Assembly (NCBI GenBank): GCA_012516785.1
Contig: JAAYWH010000073.1
Location: 58,722 to 122,721, forward strand
DNA length: 64,000 nt
Direction of reading: 5' to 3'
Source of the DNA: Methanomicrobiales archaeon
Lineage (GTDB): Archaea > Halobacteriota > Methanomicrobia > Methanomicrobiales > Methanospirillaceae
Part shown: one piece after another, positions 1 to 8,825 of the stretch
Position numbering within the stretch: the first letter of the stretch is position 1
Layout: each line of letters begins with the position of its first letter
The notes under the pieces: model-generated
What the model was told of the DNA's origin: nothing
The model's input: the letters and a program-made list of their open reading frames with translations, nothing else
The model's database searches: none
Position numbers and translations under genes: made by a program

Positions 1-2375
1 AAGGCTACAAGGTTGCCATCTGTGACCAGGTCGAGGATGCAAAGAATGCAAAAGGGATCGTCCGGCGCGAGGTGGTGCGAATAATAACCCCCGGGACGGT
101 GATCGATGAGGGGATGATCGGGTCATCCGGGGCCCGCTACCTGATGGCGGTGGCGTCCCTGGAAAGGAATTCTGTGATGGGCCTGGCCTTTCTTGATATC
201 ACCACCGGAGAGTTTGTTGTGACAACCTGTCCTTCCGATCGCGGGACCGCTGCCCTCACCTCTGAACTGACACGGTATCGCCCGTCCGAATGTCTGATGC
301 CGGAATACCTGTCGGCGGAACTCGGGGATATCGTAAAGCAGTCCGGGGTGGTGATCACTGCAGCTGGAAACTGTGCGACTGATCCTGCCAGCGCAAGAAA
401 AATCCTTATCGATCACTTCAAAGGAAGCGATCTGTCAGACTTTGGTATAGAATCGGCCCCCTCCGTCGTTATGGCAGCCGCCATGGTACTCTGTTATGCC
501 AAGGAAACTCAGCGACTTGATCTCACGCATGTGCAACAGATCTTCTACCGGCAGGCAGGAGAGGCATGCCTGATTGATGGGATCACGCTCAGGAACCTGG
601 AGATCCTGGAAAGCATCCGGGGGAGATCGGGGGATCCAACCCTGCTCTCCCTCCTCGACCGGAGCATGACCCCCATGGGAGGCCGGCTCATACGGAGCAT
701 GCTCGCGGTCCCGCTGGTATCACCTGCGGCTATCAACCGGCGACTCGACACCGTTGAATACTTCTCCAGGAAGACGGCCGTCAGGGCAAGGGTCCGTGAG
801 ATACTCGGTGAGCTGGCAGATATCAGCAGAATTGCCGGAAGGATAGCCTGCACCAATGCAGGTCCCCGCGATCTCATTGCCTTGGCACGCACGCTGGGCC
901 AGCTCTCGGCCCTCCGGGAAACTCTCGACGATCCCTCCCTCCCGGTCGAACTCGCGGGTTCGTGCGGGGATCTTGTTGACGAGGGGTGGATCGCTCCCCT
1001 GATCCTGAACGCCATTGCCGATGACCCTCCAGCCCTTGCCCGGAATGGCGGGGTGATACGCGAGGGATACCATCCCCTGCTTGATGAACTCCGGAGCAGG
1101 GCCGCATCCGGCCGGGAATGGATCATCACCCTCCAGCAACATGAACGGGAGAAGACGGGGATAAAATCGCTCAAGGTCGGCTATAACTCGGTATTTGGCT
1201 ATTATATCGAGGTCACGAAACCGAACCTCGCCCTTGTTCCCCCGACCTACCAGAGGAAACAGACCACCGCATCGGGAGAACGGTTCACCATCCCGGAATT
1301 GAAAGAGCAGGAAGCGCTCATCGCAACGGCAGAAGACCGGCTCTCCTCGCTGGAGCAGGAACTGTACATGGATGTGCTCCGGAAGCTCAATGATGGAGTC
1401 CCCTCCCTCCAGTCGGTCGCAAGGGGTATTGCCGCGATCGATGCTGCTGCGGCACTCGCCGAGGCTGCCGTTCTGCACCAGTATACCCGTCCTGTCATTG
1501 ACGAGACGCAGGATATCCTGATCCGTGAGGGCAGGCACCCCGTTGTGGAACCCGGTATGAAAGGCGGTTTTGTCCCCAATGACACCGTACTCTCCTCAAG
1601 TGACTCCCAGATCCTGATCATCACGGGGGCAAACATGGCCGGGAAGAGTACCTACATGCGATCCGTGGCGCTCACCGTGGTCATGGCCCAGGCAGGATCT
1701 TTTGTCCCGGCAGCCCATGCCCGGGTTGGAATCGTGGATCGGATTTTTACCCGGGTCGGGGCATTTGACGATCTTGCGTCAGGACAGAGCACCTTCATGG
1801 TCGAGATGATCGAGCTTGCAAACATCCTGAATAATGTGACTCCGAGAAGTCTTGTCATCCTTGACGAGATCGGGAGGGGAACAAGCACCCTTGACGGGTA
1901 TTGCATCGCACGGGCAGTCCTTGACTTTCTTCATGGAAGGGGGGCTTCCGGGCCAAAAACCCTCTTTGCAACGCACTTTCACGAGATCGCATCAGCCGAG
2001 AATGACTTGAAAAGGGTCCGTACCTACCATTTTGCAGTAAAGGATACCGGCAACGATGTCATTTTTCTCCGGAAACTGATACCCGGGGCTACCGACCGGA
2101 GTTATGGAATTCATGTCGCCTCACTTGCCGGGTTGCCGGGGAGAGTGATCACAAGGGCATCGGCTCTCATGGAAGACCTTATCCGTGGGGAAGGAGGAGG
2201 GGGACCGAGGCTCCAGCGATATACCCAGATGTTACTTGTCGATGCACCCCCTCTCATCGAACATCCTGTTGTCAGCGACCTGAAAAAGATCGATCCTGAT
2301 CAGTTGACCCCACGGGATGCACTCGGGATACTCTATGAATTGAAAAAGCGGGCAGGGGAGAGGAAGCGTGACTGA
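1..2375 (+). CDS. mutS: DNA mismatch repair protein MutS (5' truncated by window edge)
   Basis: Mismatch-recognition ATPase of methyl-independent mismatch repair. The reading frame is open from base 3, and the first visible residues (GYKVAICDQVEDA) match the end of the MutS N-terminal mismatch-binding domain, so roughly 85-90 residues lie outside the window. Seen in order: connector, lever/clamp regions, then the ATPase with Walker A ITGANMAGKST (about 1618-1650) and Walker B LVILDEIGRGTS (about 1852-1887). The TGA stop lies 3 bases before mutL, so the two are co-transcribed. MutSL is a bacterial-type system found in some mesophilic methanogens, presumably acquired by transfer. The identity is secure; the true start is not visible. 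Confidence 0.95.
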   Translation, partial: GYKVAICDQVEDAKNAKGIVRREVVRIITPGTVIDEGMIGSSGARYLMAVASLERNSVMGLAFLDITTGEFVVTTCPSDRGTAALTSELTRYRPSECLMPEYLSAELGDIVKQSGVVITAAGNCATDPASARKILIDHFKGSDLSDFGIESAPSVVMAAAMVLCYAKETQRLDLTHVQQIFYRQAGEACLIDGITLRNLEILESIRGRSGDPTLLSLLDRSMTPMGGRLIRSMLAVPLVSPAAINRRLDTVEYFSRKTAVRARVREILGELADISRIAGRIACTNAGPRDLIALARTLGQLSALRETLDDPSLPVELAGSCGDLVDEGWIAPLILNAIADDPPALARNGGVIREGYHPLLDELRSRAASGREWIITLQQHEREKTGIKSLKVGYNSVFGYYIEVTKPNLALVPPTYQRKQTTASGERFTIPELKEQEALIATAEDRLSSLEQELYMDVLRKLNDGVPSLQSVARGIAAIDAAAALAEAAVLHQYTRPVIDETQDILIREGRHPVVEPGMKGGFVPNDTVLSSSDSQILIITGANMAGKSTYMRSVALTVVMAQAGSFVPAAHARVGIVDRIFTRVGAFDDLASGQSTFMVEMIELANILNNVTPRSLVILDEIGRGTSTLDGYCIARAVLDFLHGRGASGPKTLFATHFHEIASAENDLKRVRTYHFAVKDTGNDVIFLRKLIPGATDRSYGIHVASLAGLPGRVITRASALMEDLIRGEGGGGPRLQRYTQMLLVDAPPLIEHPVVSDLKKIDPDQLTPRDALGILYELKKRAGERKRD

Positions 2376-2378
2376 GCG

Positions 2379-4160
2379 ATGACGCCCGGTCAGGGCGGCC
2401 GGATACAGGTCCTCGATGAGAGTACGGTATCCCGGATCTCGGCTGGGGAGGTCGTGGAGCGGGCAGCCTCCGTAGTAAAAGAACTCTGTGAAAATTCGAT
2501 CGATGCCGGTGCAGGACGGATCAGGGTCGCTGTGACATCGGAGAAAGGCCGGATCACTTCGATCCAGGTGAGTGATGATGGGTGTGGCATGAGCCCGGAC
2601 GATGCACAACTGGCTTTTGCCCGCTATGCAACCAGCAAGATTGCCTGCATCGATGACCTGTTCGCCTGTTCCACCCTCGGGTTCCGCGGCGAAGCACTTG
2701 CCAGCATTGCAGCGGTAGCGAAGGTGACTATCGTCACGAAGAGCCGCGAAGGGGCAGGGATATCGGGGACACGAATCGTGAACCAGGGGGGAGAGATCCT
2801 CCTGGTTTCTGAGACAGGATGCCCGTTTGGGACTGTGATCACGGTCGAACAGCTGTATTTTAACACACCTGCACGCGAGAAATTTCAAAAAACGGTATCA
2901 ACCGAAATTGCACGCATTACCGGGGTCATCGAGCGCCTTGTCATCACACATCCAGGGATAGCGTTCGAACTGACTCACAACGATCGGAAGATCCTTTCAG
3001 TACCTGGAGGAGGCAGACTCATGGATACTATCATCCACCTGTTCGGCCTTCCCGTATCCCGGCAGATGATCAGGGTGCATGCGGAGAAGGAGGGAATTTT
3101 CGTTGACGGATACATCTCGGTCCCTGAACTCACGAGAAAGAATCAGTACCAGATGTTCATCTCGGTGAACAGGAGGAGTATCAGATCGCGTATCCTTTCA
3201 ATTGCAGTCAGGGAGGCATACGGCACCCTGCTTCCGACCGGCAGGTACCCGGTGGTATTTATCGATCTCAGCATTGATCCATCAGAAGTTGATGTTAACG
3301 TGCACCCTGCCAAGCGGGAGGTCAGGCTCAGCCGGGAGGAGGAGGTCAGAAAAGTCCTGATATCAGCGATAAGCGGGAGCCTTGGCGGGGCATCCCTTAT
3401 CCCGGAAGCAGGGTCGAGTGGCAATTCTGTTTCCGGGGCAGAACATCCCGGTCGGATCCGTTACCATCTGCCAGAGCTGGGTGGGGAGACCGGGGTGAGA
3501 GAACCGCTCCTCCGGGAGCGGATCAGTACGGAGCGTCAGCTCAGCCTGACCGGTAGACAGCCGGATACCTCAGTGGAATCGAAACTCCCCGATTTTCAAA
3601 TTATCGGCCAGCTCGGGAGCCTGTACATCCTTGCAGGCACTCCCGGGGATGACCTCCTGGTCATCGACCAGCACGCAGCCCATGAGCGGGTTCTCTACGA
3701 ACAGGTCACGGAATACGCCGAGCAGCACCATGATCTCCAGGAGCTCCTGGAGCCTGTTGTTCTTTCACTCTCACCCGGAGAAAGCGAGGCGCTTTCCGCA
3801 GCTCTCCCGCTTCTGGCGGAAGAGGGATTTTGTATCGATGCATTTGGTCCCGGGACCTTTCTCGTAAGGACAGTCCCCGTCCTCTTCGGGCAGAATATCG
3901 AACCCGGTGAGGTACGGGATATTATCGCTGGGATCATAGGCCCCGGGATGCCAAGGGGCATCGATACACGCGAGCAGGTGAGGCGTATTGTTGCCTGCCG
4001 TGGGGCTATCAAGGCAGGGGCGTTCTGCACCCTGGATCAATGCAGAGAGCTGCTTCAGCAGCTTGCCCGGACCAGGAATCCTTTCACCTGCCCTCATGGG
4101 AGACCAACGATGATCGTGTTCCCGAAACAGAAGATGGATGAACTCTTTAAAAGGGTGTGA
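2379..4160 (+). CDS. mutL: DNA mismatch repair protein MutL
   Basis: Partner of MutS, 593 aa, starting 3 bases after the mutS stop. N-terminal GHKL ATPase motifs are present: ENSIDAG near residue 38, DDGCGM, and TLGFRGEALASIA. A variable linker covers roughly residues 330-400. The C-terminal domain carries DQHAAHERVLYE, which fits the DQHA(X)2E(X)4E endonuclease motif, plus ACRGAIKAG and CPHGRP, the other nuclease-site segments. It should therefore be a nicking MutL, as expected where Dam/MutH are absent. ATG 2379 is the earliest sensible start, with a GAGGAAGCG stretch just upstream. Confidence 0.96.
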   Translation: MTPGQGGRIQVLDESTVSRISAGEVVERAASVVKELCENSIDAGAGRIRVAVTSEKGRITSIQVSDDGCGMSPDDAQLAFARYATSKIACIDDLFACSTLGFRGEALASIAAVAKVTIVTKSREGAGISGTRIVNQGGEILLVSETGCPFGTVITVEQLYFNTPAREKFQKTVSTEIARITGVIERLVITHPGIAFELTHNDRKILSVPGGGRLMDTIIHLFGLPVSRQMIRVHAEKEGIFVDGYISVPELTRKNQYQMFISVNRRSIRSRILSIAVREAYGTLLPTGRYPVVFIDLSIDPSEVDVNVHPAKREVRLSREEEVRKVLISAISGSLGGASLIPEAGSSGNSVSGAEHPGRIRYHLPELGGETGVREPLLRERISTERQLSLTGRQPDTSVESKLPDFQIIGQLGSLYILAGTPGDDLLVIDQHAAHERVLYEQVTEYAEQHHDLQELLEPVVLSLSPGESEALSAALPLLAEEGFCIDAFGPGTFLVRTVPVLFGQNIEPGEVRDIIAGIIGPGMPRGIDTREQVRRIVACRGAIKAGAFCTLDQCRELLQQLARTRNPFTCPHGRPTMIVFPKQKMDELFKRV

Positions 4161-4192
4161 TTCAGATGATTGAACCGGGTGGTTCAGTAAGA

Positions 4193-4200
4193 TTATATAG
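4193..4200 (+). promoter_or_regulatory. Putative TATA box for the small secreted protein gene
   Basis: TTATATAG lies about 61 bases upstream of ATG 4261, giving a leader of roughly 35 nt that contains a GGGAG ribosome binding site. Match to the archaeal box A consensus is by eye only. Confidence 0.45.
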
Positions 4201-4260
4201 TGCCGGGGTTCTTCTTTCCACTGAACATGATTCCTTCCCGGAACCATGGGAGTATGTCAT

Positions 4261-4611
4261 ATGAAGGAAGGAATAAAAGCAACCATCATTCTGCTGCTGC
4301 TCGCCATTTTTATTGCAGGATCCGTTGCAGCAGATCTACCCTGGAGTGAATTCTCTCTCAGCGGCCCAATCTCTACGAGCACGAGCGTTTCTGTGGAGGG
4401 AACCGTGAACGAGACGATATCGTTTACCAAGACTACCATCGGAAGCCGGGAAAAGACTGTATTCACAGATACTTTTACGACCGTGAACCCATCCGGCCTT
4501 TCATGGCGTTCACATATCACCCTTCATGGAGATCCGGAGAAGGTGTGGGTGGACTATACCAGGACCGGGGCAGTTCCCCCTATTTCCTGGAGACAATTGT
4601 TCAGCAGATAA
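4261..4611 (+). CDS. Small secreted protein, function unknown
   Basis: A 116-residue protein not recognised as any family. It begins with a lysine followed by a hydrophobic run (IILLLLAIFIAGSVAA), a typical Sec signal peptide with cleavage near residue 24. The mature part of about 90 residues is rich in Ser/Thr and predicted to be mostly beta. ATG 4261 is preferred over an in-frame ATG at 4246 because GGGAG lies 8 bases upstream and the signal peptide then starts correctly. It stands alone between mutL and the photolyase gene with its own TATA-like box. Probably exported or cell-surface. Confidence 0.7.
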   Translation: MKEGIKATIILLLLAIFIAGSVAADLPWSEFSLSGPISTSTSVSVEGTVNETISFTKTTIGSREKTVFTDTFTTVNPSGLSWRSHITLHGDPEKVWVDYTRTGAVPPISWRQLFSR

Positions 4612-4686
4612 AGATCATTCGTATCCCTCTTTTAGGCAGGAAATAACCGAGAATGGTAATGTAGGAAGAACGTCAACCATCAGGCA

Positions 4687-6069
4687 ATGATCCCGGAAGA
4701 GAGGGTAGCGTATCTCTCGAAAAAATCTGTCAAGAAAGGGCATTATATCCTTTATTGGATGCAGGCAGCACCACGGATCACCTGTAACCATGCGTACCAG
4801 TACGCGGTCAGGATGGCTGAACGCCATTCGCTTCCGCTCCTTGCCTGTTTTGACCTGATACCCGGTTATCCCGGGGCCACATGCCCGCACTACCGTTTCA
4901 TGGTCGAAGGGCTGATCGCTCTCTCCCGCGATCTGGAAGCGCAGGGGGTGCGATTCCTCGTCAGGACTGGTCCTCCTGGAACCTCCGCATGGGAACTGGG
5001 GGGAGATGCGGCGCTGGTGGTGACCGACAGGGGCTACCTGCGGTTCCAGGACCAGTGGCAACAGCAGGTGGCAGGGGAACTCGATTGTCCCCTGGTCCGT
5101 GTCGAAACCAATGTAGTCGTTCCGGCAGGCATCGCATCCGAAAAAGAGGAATGGTCTGCTGCAACATTCAGAAGGAAGATCACCCCTCACATCGATCGGT
5201 TTCTTCTCCCGCTGGAAGAAAGAAAACCATCGCGATCATCCATAGGCCTTGGGCAGGATTTTGAGAGAGAGATGACCGTGGAATCGCTGCTTTCCGGCAT
5301 TCCGGGAATAGTCCCGGAACAGGACGGCACCCTGCAGCCTTATCCACTACCCTGGAAAGGCGGTGAGGAAGCGGCTGCCGCCCTTCTCAAACGGTTCATT
5401 GCCCGGCATCTCGACCATTATCCCCTCGAGCGGAATGATCCATCGGCCGGGGCGATCTCCTGCATGAGCCCGTACCTCCATTTCGGCCAGATCTCTCCCG
5501 TCTTCATTGCACAGAATATCCTCCGGTCAGGGAGCCTTTCTGCAGCGGCTTACCTCGAAGAGCTGATCGTCAGGAGAGAGCTCGCGATAAATTTTGTCCA
5601 TTACAACCCCCTGTACGATGCTTATGCCGGGCTCCCTGCCTGGGCAAAAAAGACCCTTTCCGTTCATTCTGCAGACCGGCGTGAGTATTCGTACGGGCTC
5701 TCAACGTTTGAATCGGCCCGGACGCATGATCCCTACTGGAATGCAGCCCAGCGGGAGATGGTGATCACCGGAAAGATGCACGGGTATATGCGGATGTATT
5801 GGGGAAAGAAGATCCTCGAATGGTCTGATACACCGGAGGAAGCGTACCAGATCGCCCTGATCCTCAATAACCGGTACGAACTGGACGGGCGCGATCCGAA
5901 CGGGTATGCAGGGGTAGCGTGGTGTTTTGGCAAGCACGACCGGCCCTGGAAAGAACGACCTGTTTTTGGAACAATACGGTACATGAACGCTGCCGGCCTG
6001 AACCGGAAATTTGATGCCGGCCAGTATGCCGCAACCGTCAGTGGGCTCCGTGATGATAGAAACACCTGA
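4687..6069 (+). CDS. phr: Class II deoxyribodipyrimidine photolyase
   Basis: Light-dependent repair of cyclobutane pyrimidine dimers using FADH-. At 460 aa it has the usual class II length. Class II signatures seen are the N-terminal HYILYWMQAAPR and the C-terminal FAD-domain stretches EELIVRRELAINF, KMHGYMRMYWGKKILEW, ELDGRDPNGYAG and CFGKHDRPW. The N-terminal alpha/beta antenna domain covers about residues 1-170 and the helical FAD domain about 230-450. Its end overlaps the start of the glycosylase gene by 17 nt, so both repair genes are probably translated from one message. ATG 4687 matches the family N-terminus. Confidence 0.94.
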   Translation: MIPEERVAYLSKKSVKKGHYILYWMQAAPRITCNHAYQYAVRMAERHSLPLLACFDLIPGYPGATCPHYRFMVEGLIALSRDLEAQGVRFLVRTGPPGTSAWELGGDAALVVTDRGYLRFQDQWQQQVAGELDCPLVRVETNVVVPAGIASEKEEWSAATFRRKITPHIDRFLLPLEERKPSRSSIGLGQDFEREMTVESLLSGIPGIVPEQDGTLQPYPLPWKGGEEAAAALLKRFIARHLDHYPLERNDPSAGAISCMSPYLHFGQISPVFIAQNILRSGSLSAAAYLEELIVRRELAINFVHYNPLYDAYAGLPAWAKKTLSVHSADRREYSYGLSTFESARTHDPYWNAAQREMVITGKMHGYMRMYWGKKILEWSDTPEEAYQIALILNNRYELDGRDPNGYAGVAWCFGKHDRPWKERPVFGTIRYMNAAGLNRKFDAGQYAATVSGLRDDRNT

Positions 6070-6883
6070 GCCCATCCGTCTGTACCCGAGCGAGTTCCGG
6101 GACAGGATCTACCATTTTTACCAGGCAAACCGGAGGGATCTCCCCTGGAGGGAGACCCGCGAACCCTATCGGATCCTGGTCTCTGAATTTATGCTCCAGC
6201 AGACCCAGGTGGCACGGGTACTGGAAAAATATGACGGATTCATTACGAGGTTTCCGGATTTTGCTGCACTCCATGCTGCTCCGGTTGAGGACCTGCTCCG
6301 CGAGTGGCAGGGCCTCGGGTATAACCGTCGTGCCCTTGCATTGAAGAGGACGGCATCGCTGATCATGACCGGATGGTCCGGGGTCCTCCCGGACGATGAA
6401 GAGGCTCTCCTCTCCTTTCCGGGAATCGGAAAGGCAACGGCAGCTGCCATCCGCGCATTTGCGTTCGAAAAACCGTCGGTGCTTCTCGAGACGAACATCC
6501 GGAGAGTATTTATCCATTGCTTCTTCCATGACCGCACTGTAGTGAAAGATGAGGAGATCCTCCCGCTGGTGGAAGAGACCCTTGATAGGGAGAATCCAAG
6601 GGACTGGTACTATGCTCTGATGGATTATGGCGCCTACCTGGGGAGAACAAAAGAGAATCCGAACCGCCGGAGCCGGCATTATAAAAAACAATCACCGTTC
6701 GAGGGGTCTGTCCGCCAAGTGAGGGGAAAGATCCTGTCAATCCTCGTGAAACACGGAACGCTGACAATAGAAGAACTCTGCAGGGAGACCGGGCTTTCCC
6801 AGGACCAGGTCAATCCAGTCCTTTCCGTTCTCGCTAAGGAGGGATTCATAGCCCTGGACAGGGATATGGTGAAAATTACCTGA
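6053..6883 (+). CDS. MutY-like HhH-GPD adenine/mismatch DNA glycosylase lacking the Fe-S cluster
   Basis: A base-excision glycosylase of the HhH-GPD superfamily, 276 aa. LPWRETREPYRILVSEFMLQQTQ (positions 30-52, listed in part) contains the MutY-type catalytic Glu (E45). The helix-hairpin-helix is FPGIGKATAAAI (122-133). Two departures from MutY are visible. The catalytic Asp position reads LETNIRRV, with Glu146. The four Cys that ligate the 4Fe-4S cluster are absent: the segment after MDYGAYLG is basic and Cys-free. The C-terminus (about 215-276) looks like a winged helix rather than the NUDIX-like 8-oxoG domain. ATG 6053 is chosen over upstream starts inside phr. Substrate could be A/G or T/G mismatches. 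Confidence 0.82.
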   Translation: MIETPEPIRLYPSEFRDRIYHFYQANRRDLPWRETREPYRILVSEFMLQQTQVARVLEKYDGFITRFPDFAALHAAPVEDLLREWQGLGYNRRALALKRTASLIMTGWSGVLPDDEEALLSFPGIGKATAAAIRAFAFEKPSVLLETNIRRVFIHCFFHDRTVVKDEEILPLVEETLDRENPRDWYYALMDYGAYLGRTKENPNRRSRHYKKQSPFEGSVRQVRGKILSILVKHGTLTIEELCRETGLSQDQVNPVLSVLAKEGFIALDRDMVKIT

Positions 6884-6950
6884 TATTCCCTGCAGTTCGG
6901 TACCTCCCCACTCTACCGCGGATTGTGGCAGAGTGATCCCCGGACCAGGG

Positions 6951-7130
6951 TCAACCCCGGAGATAATACCCGATCAGCATGAGCAGAAGCCCGGTGTAGA
7001 ACATGATTGCCCATGGCCAGGAGAATCCCATATCGATCGTGGAAAATCCCTTGAGATCCTGGATGAGTACGAGAATAAAACCTGCCAGGAAACAGAACAG
7101 GCTCAATTGTTTCTTTGTTGCTTTCTCCAT
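6951..7130 (-). CDS. Small two-helix membrane protein, function unknown
   Basis: A 59-residue gene read directly from the minus strand: it starts MEKATKKQLSLFCFLAGF and ends LLLMLIGYYLRG before TGA. A perfect-looking ribosome binding site (GGAAGGTGA) precedes the ATG. Two hydrophobic helices (about residues 9-24 and 40-56) flank a short loop containing the GFSTIDMGFSWPW segment. It lies 52 bases downstream of cbiE on the same strand, so it may be the last gene of the cobalamin operon, but nothing in its sequence indicates cobalt binding. The family is not recognised. Confidence 0.7.
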   Translation of the reverse strand: MEKATKKQLSLFCFLAGFILVLIQDLKGFSTIDMGFSWPWAIMFYTGLLLMLIGYYLRG

Positions 7131-7182
7131 GGTTCACCTTCCTTCCTTAAAAAGAGGTAGGCGGTGCTTCCATATATGCCCT

Positions 7183-7794
7183 TCAGTGGCTCTTCTGGTC
7201 CCCAGGGGGGCTTTCAATCCTGCCGACCATGACCGAAAAGAGCGGGGAGACCGGCTGGGGAGGCCTTGCAATTGATCCGATCTGGATCTTCTCATCAGGA
7301 TAGCCAAGATCTTCACAGACCGCAATAGAGATGTCTTCACCTGCTCCCTCGAGTGCTGTGCATAACGCGGTGATTGAGAACTTTGGATCCGCGATGATGA
7401 AGGTGTTCTGTCCGCGTTTTACCTCGTCTGCAATCCTGTCAAGCGCTCGTCCATGATCTTTGCCATGGGCTATCACGATGGATACCTGTTCCAGGGGGAC
7501 ATGGAGTCGTGCTGCAGCTACCTGGAGCGATGAGATGCCGGGGATTATCTCCCCACCGAGATATCCGAGGCCGGCAAGCTGCGGATCGCCGGTTGAGAGG
7601 ATGACAGCGTTATCAGGGATCGGCTGGTTCGGGCTGAACGTGACCATCTCACGGACGATGCAGCCTGCAGGGATATGGGCTGCCACAAGGGCAATTGCCC
7701 TTTTTGAGCCGAAGATGATCGCCGCATCAGAGATCGCGCTTACTGCCTGTTCCGTGAGCATCCCAGGCCCACAGCCTACCCCGACGACTTTCAC
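7183..7794 (-). CDS. cbiE: Cobalt-precorrin-7 (C5)-methyltransferase CbiE
   Basis: SAM-dependent tetrapyrrole methylase that adds the C5 methyl group in anaerobic cobalamin synthesis; 203 aa, the usual CbiE size. It starts MKVVGVGCGPGMLTEQA, a SUMT-type glycine-rich loop, followed by VILSTGDPQLAGLG and IIPGISSLQVAAARL, the methylase-family motifs. In many organisms CbiE and CbiT are fused (CobL); here they are separate, at opposite ends of the cbi run. The start overlaps the cbiD stop by 4 nt (ATGA), indicating translational coupling. Confidence 0.92.
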   Translation of the reverse strand: MKVVGVGCGPGMLTEQAVSAISDAAIIFGSKRAIALVAAHIPAGCIVREMVTFSPNQPIPDNAVILSTGDPQLAGLGYLGGEIIPGISSLQVAAARLHVPLEQVSIVIAHGKDHGRALDRIADEVKRGQNTFIIADPKFSITALCTALEGAGEDISIAVCEDLGYPDEKIQIGSIARPPQPVSPLFSVMVGRIESPPGDQKSH

Positions 7795-8825
7795 CCCGAA
7801 TCACCCATGATATTTCCATTGCGATCGACAATTACGACTCTCAGACGCGGATACTGCTCCTTCCCCTTTAAAAATGACGCCTGCATTCGTGCCCTGAACT
7901 CCGGCCGTGTGGTAAATTCTTCGACAGTATCAAATCCGGTCATGCTCAGAATCTCCGGGTCCAGGAACTTCAGGATAAGTGCAGGGAGTCCGCAGAGGAT
8001 GACCTGTCCCTTTACTTCTCCCAGCGCCTCCCTGAGGTGGGACCCTGCAAGTACCGCTTCGTAACCGGGGAAGAGGAGGCGGGCATACCGGAGCCCGGTC
8101 CTCCCGGTCGTGAGCACAACCCGGTCAGCGGTCCGGACGCGTTCCATCACGGTCTCTGTGAGGTGATCGTCCCATGGCTCGACGAGCCCGGTAGTGCCAA
8201 GGATCGAGATCCCTCCCTCGATTCCGAGTTTCGGGTTGAGCGTGTCTTTCGCAACGATCTCCCCCCGTGGTACCCGGAGATGGATGCTTACTCCTGGAAG
8301 CCCTGTTGTTCCGAGCCCTTCCTGAATCGCGGCAAGGATAGAGGAGAGGGCCGGAGAGCTGATGGCTGGGTCGCCCTTCCGATTCCTTGGAGTATCCCTT
8401 GTAAAGCGTCCGATACCCTCCCCGGGATAGAGGCTGATCCCGTTGCCGGCAGGATTGCACTCAGCAATAAACCGGATTCCGGCAGTGGCATCCCCAGGAT
8501 AATCTCCGGGATATTTACAGCAGGATGCTCTGCCACAGGTGGCTTCGACCGGAACACAGACCCTTATCCCTGAAGGGGTGAGGATGGATACCTTGCCTGG
8601 CTCTTCTGCGAGGGAGAGTGTGGCAGCTTTGCAGCAGGCTGCAGCCGTGGTGCCAGTCGTATACCCGCGCCTGAGTATCATCCCGGAAGAAGTGAGCACA
8701 GCGAGCCCCGCCCTAACGAGATCCAGTCCCTCCTCGTCGCTGCACGCGGCGATCCATGGTCCGGGATAGGTAAATCCTGTCACCGGATCGGTGATCCTCT
8801 CAGGGCTGGCGCTTGAGCTCTGCAT
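7791..8825 (-). CDS. cbiD: Cobalt-precorrin-5B (C1)-methyltransferase CbiD
   Basis: Methylates C1 of cobalt-precorrin-5B in the anaerobic pathway; structurally unrelated to the other methylases. The family signature RRGYTTGTTAAACCKAA occurs near residue 52. About 50 residues precede it, including ITDPVTGFTYPGPWIAAC; a similar leader is remembered from other methanogen CbiD proteins. Total length 344 aa is normal. It overlaps cbiC by 26 nt upstream and cbiE by 4 nt downstream. Confidence 0.93.
   Translation of the reverse strand: MQSSSASPERITDPVTGFTYPGPWIAACSDEEGLDLVRAGLAVLTSSGMILRRGYTTGTTAAACCKAATLSLAEEPGKVSILTPSGIRVCVPVEATCGRASCCKYPGDYPGDATAGIRFIAECNPAGNGISLYPGEGIGRFTRDTPRNRKGDPAISSPALSSILAAIQEGLGTTGLPGVSIHLRVPRGEIVAKDTLNPKLGIEGGISILGTTGLVEPWDDHLTETVMERVRTADRVVLTTGRTGLRYARLLFPGYEAVLAGSHLREALGEVKGQVILCGLPALILKFLDPEILSMTGFDTVEEFTTRPEFRARMQASFLKGKEQYPRLRVVIVDRNGNIMGDSG

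Noticed and set aside
545..1538. Long minus-strand open frames across mutS (209 and 272 codons)
   Set aside because: They lie fully inside mutS, have low-complexity Ser/Arg-rich translations and no ribosome binding site; shadows of a GC-rich gene.
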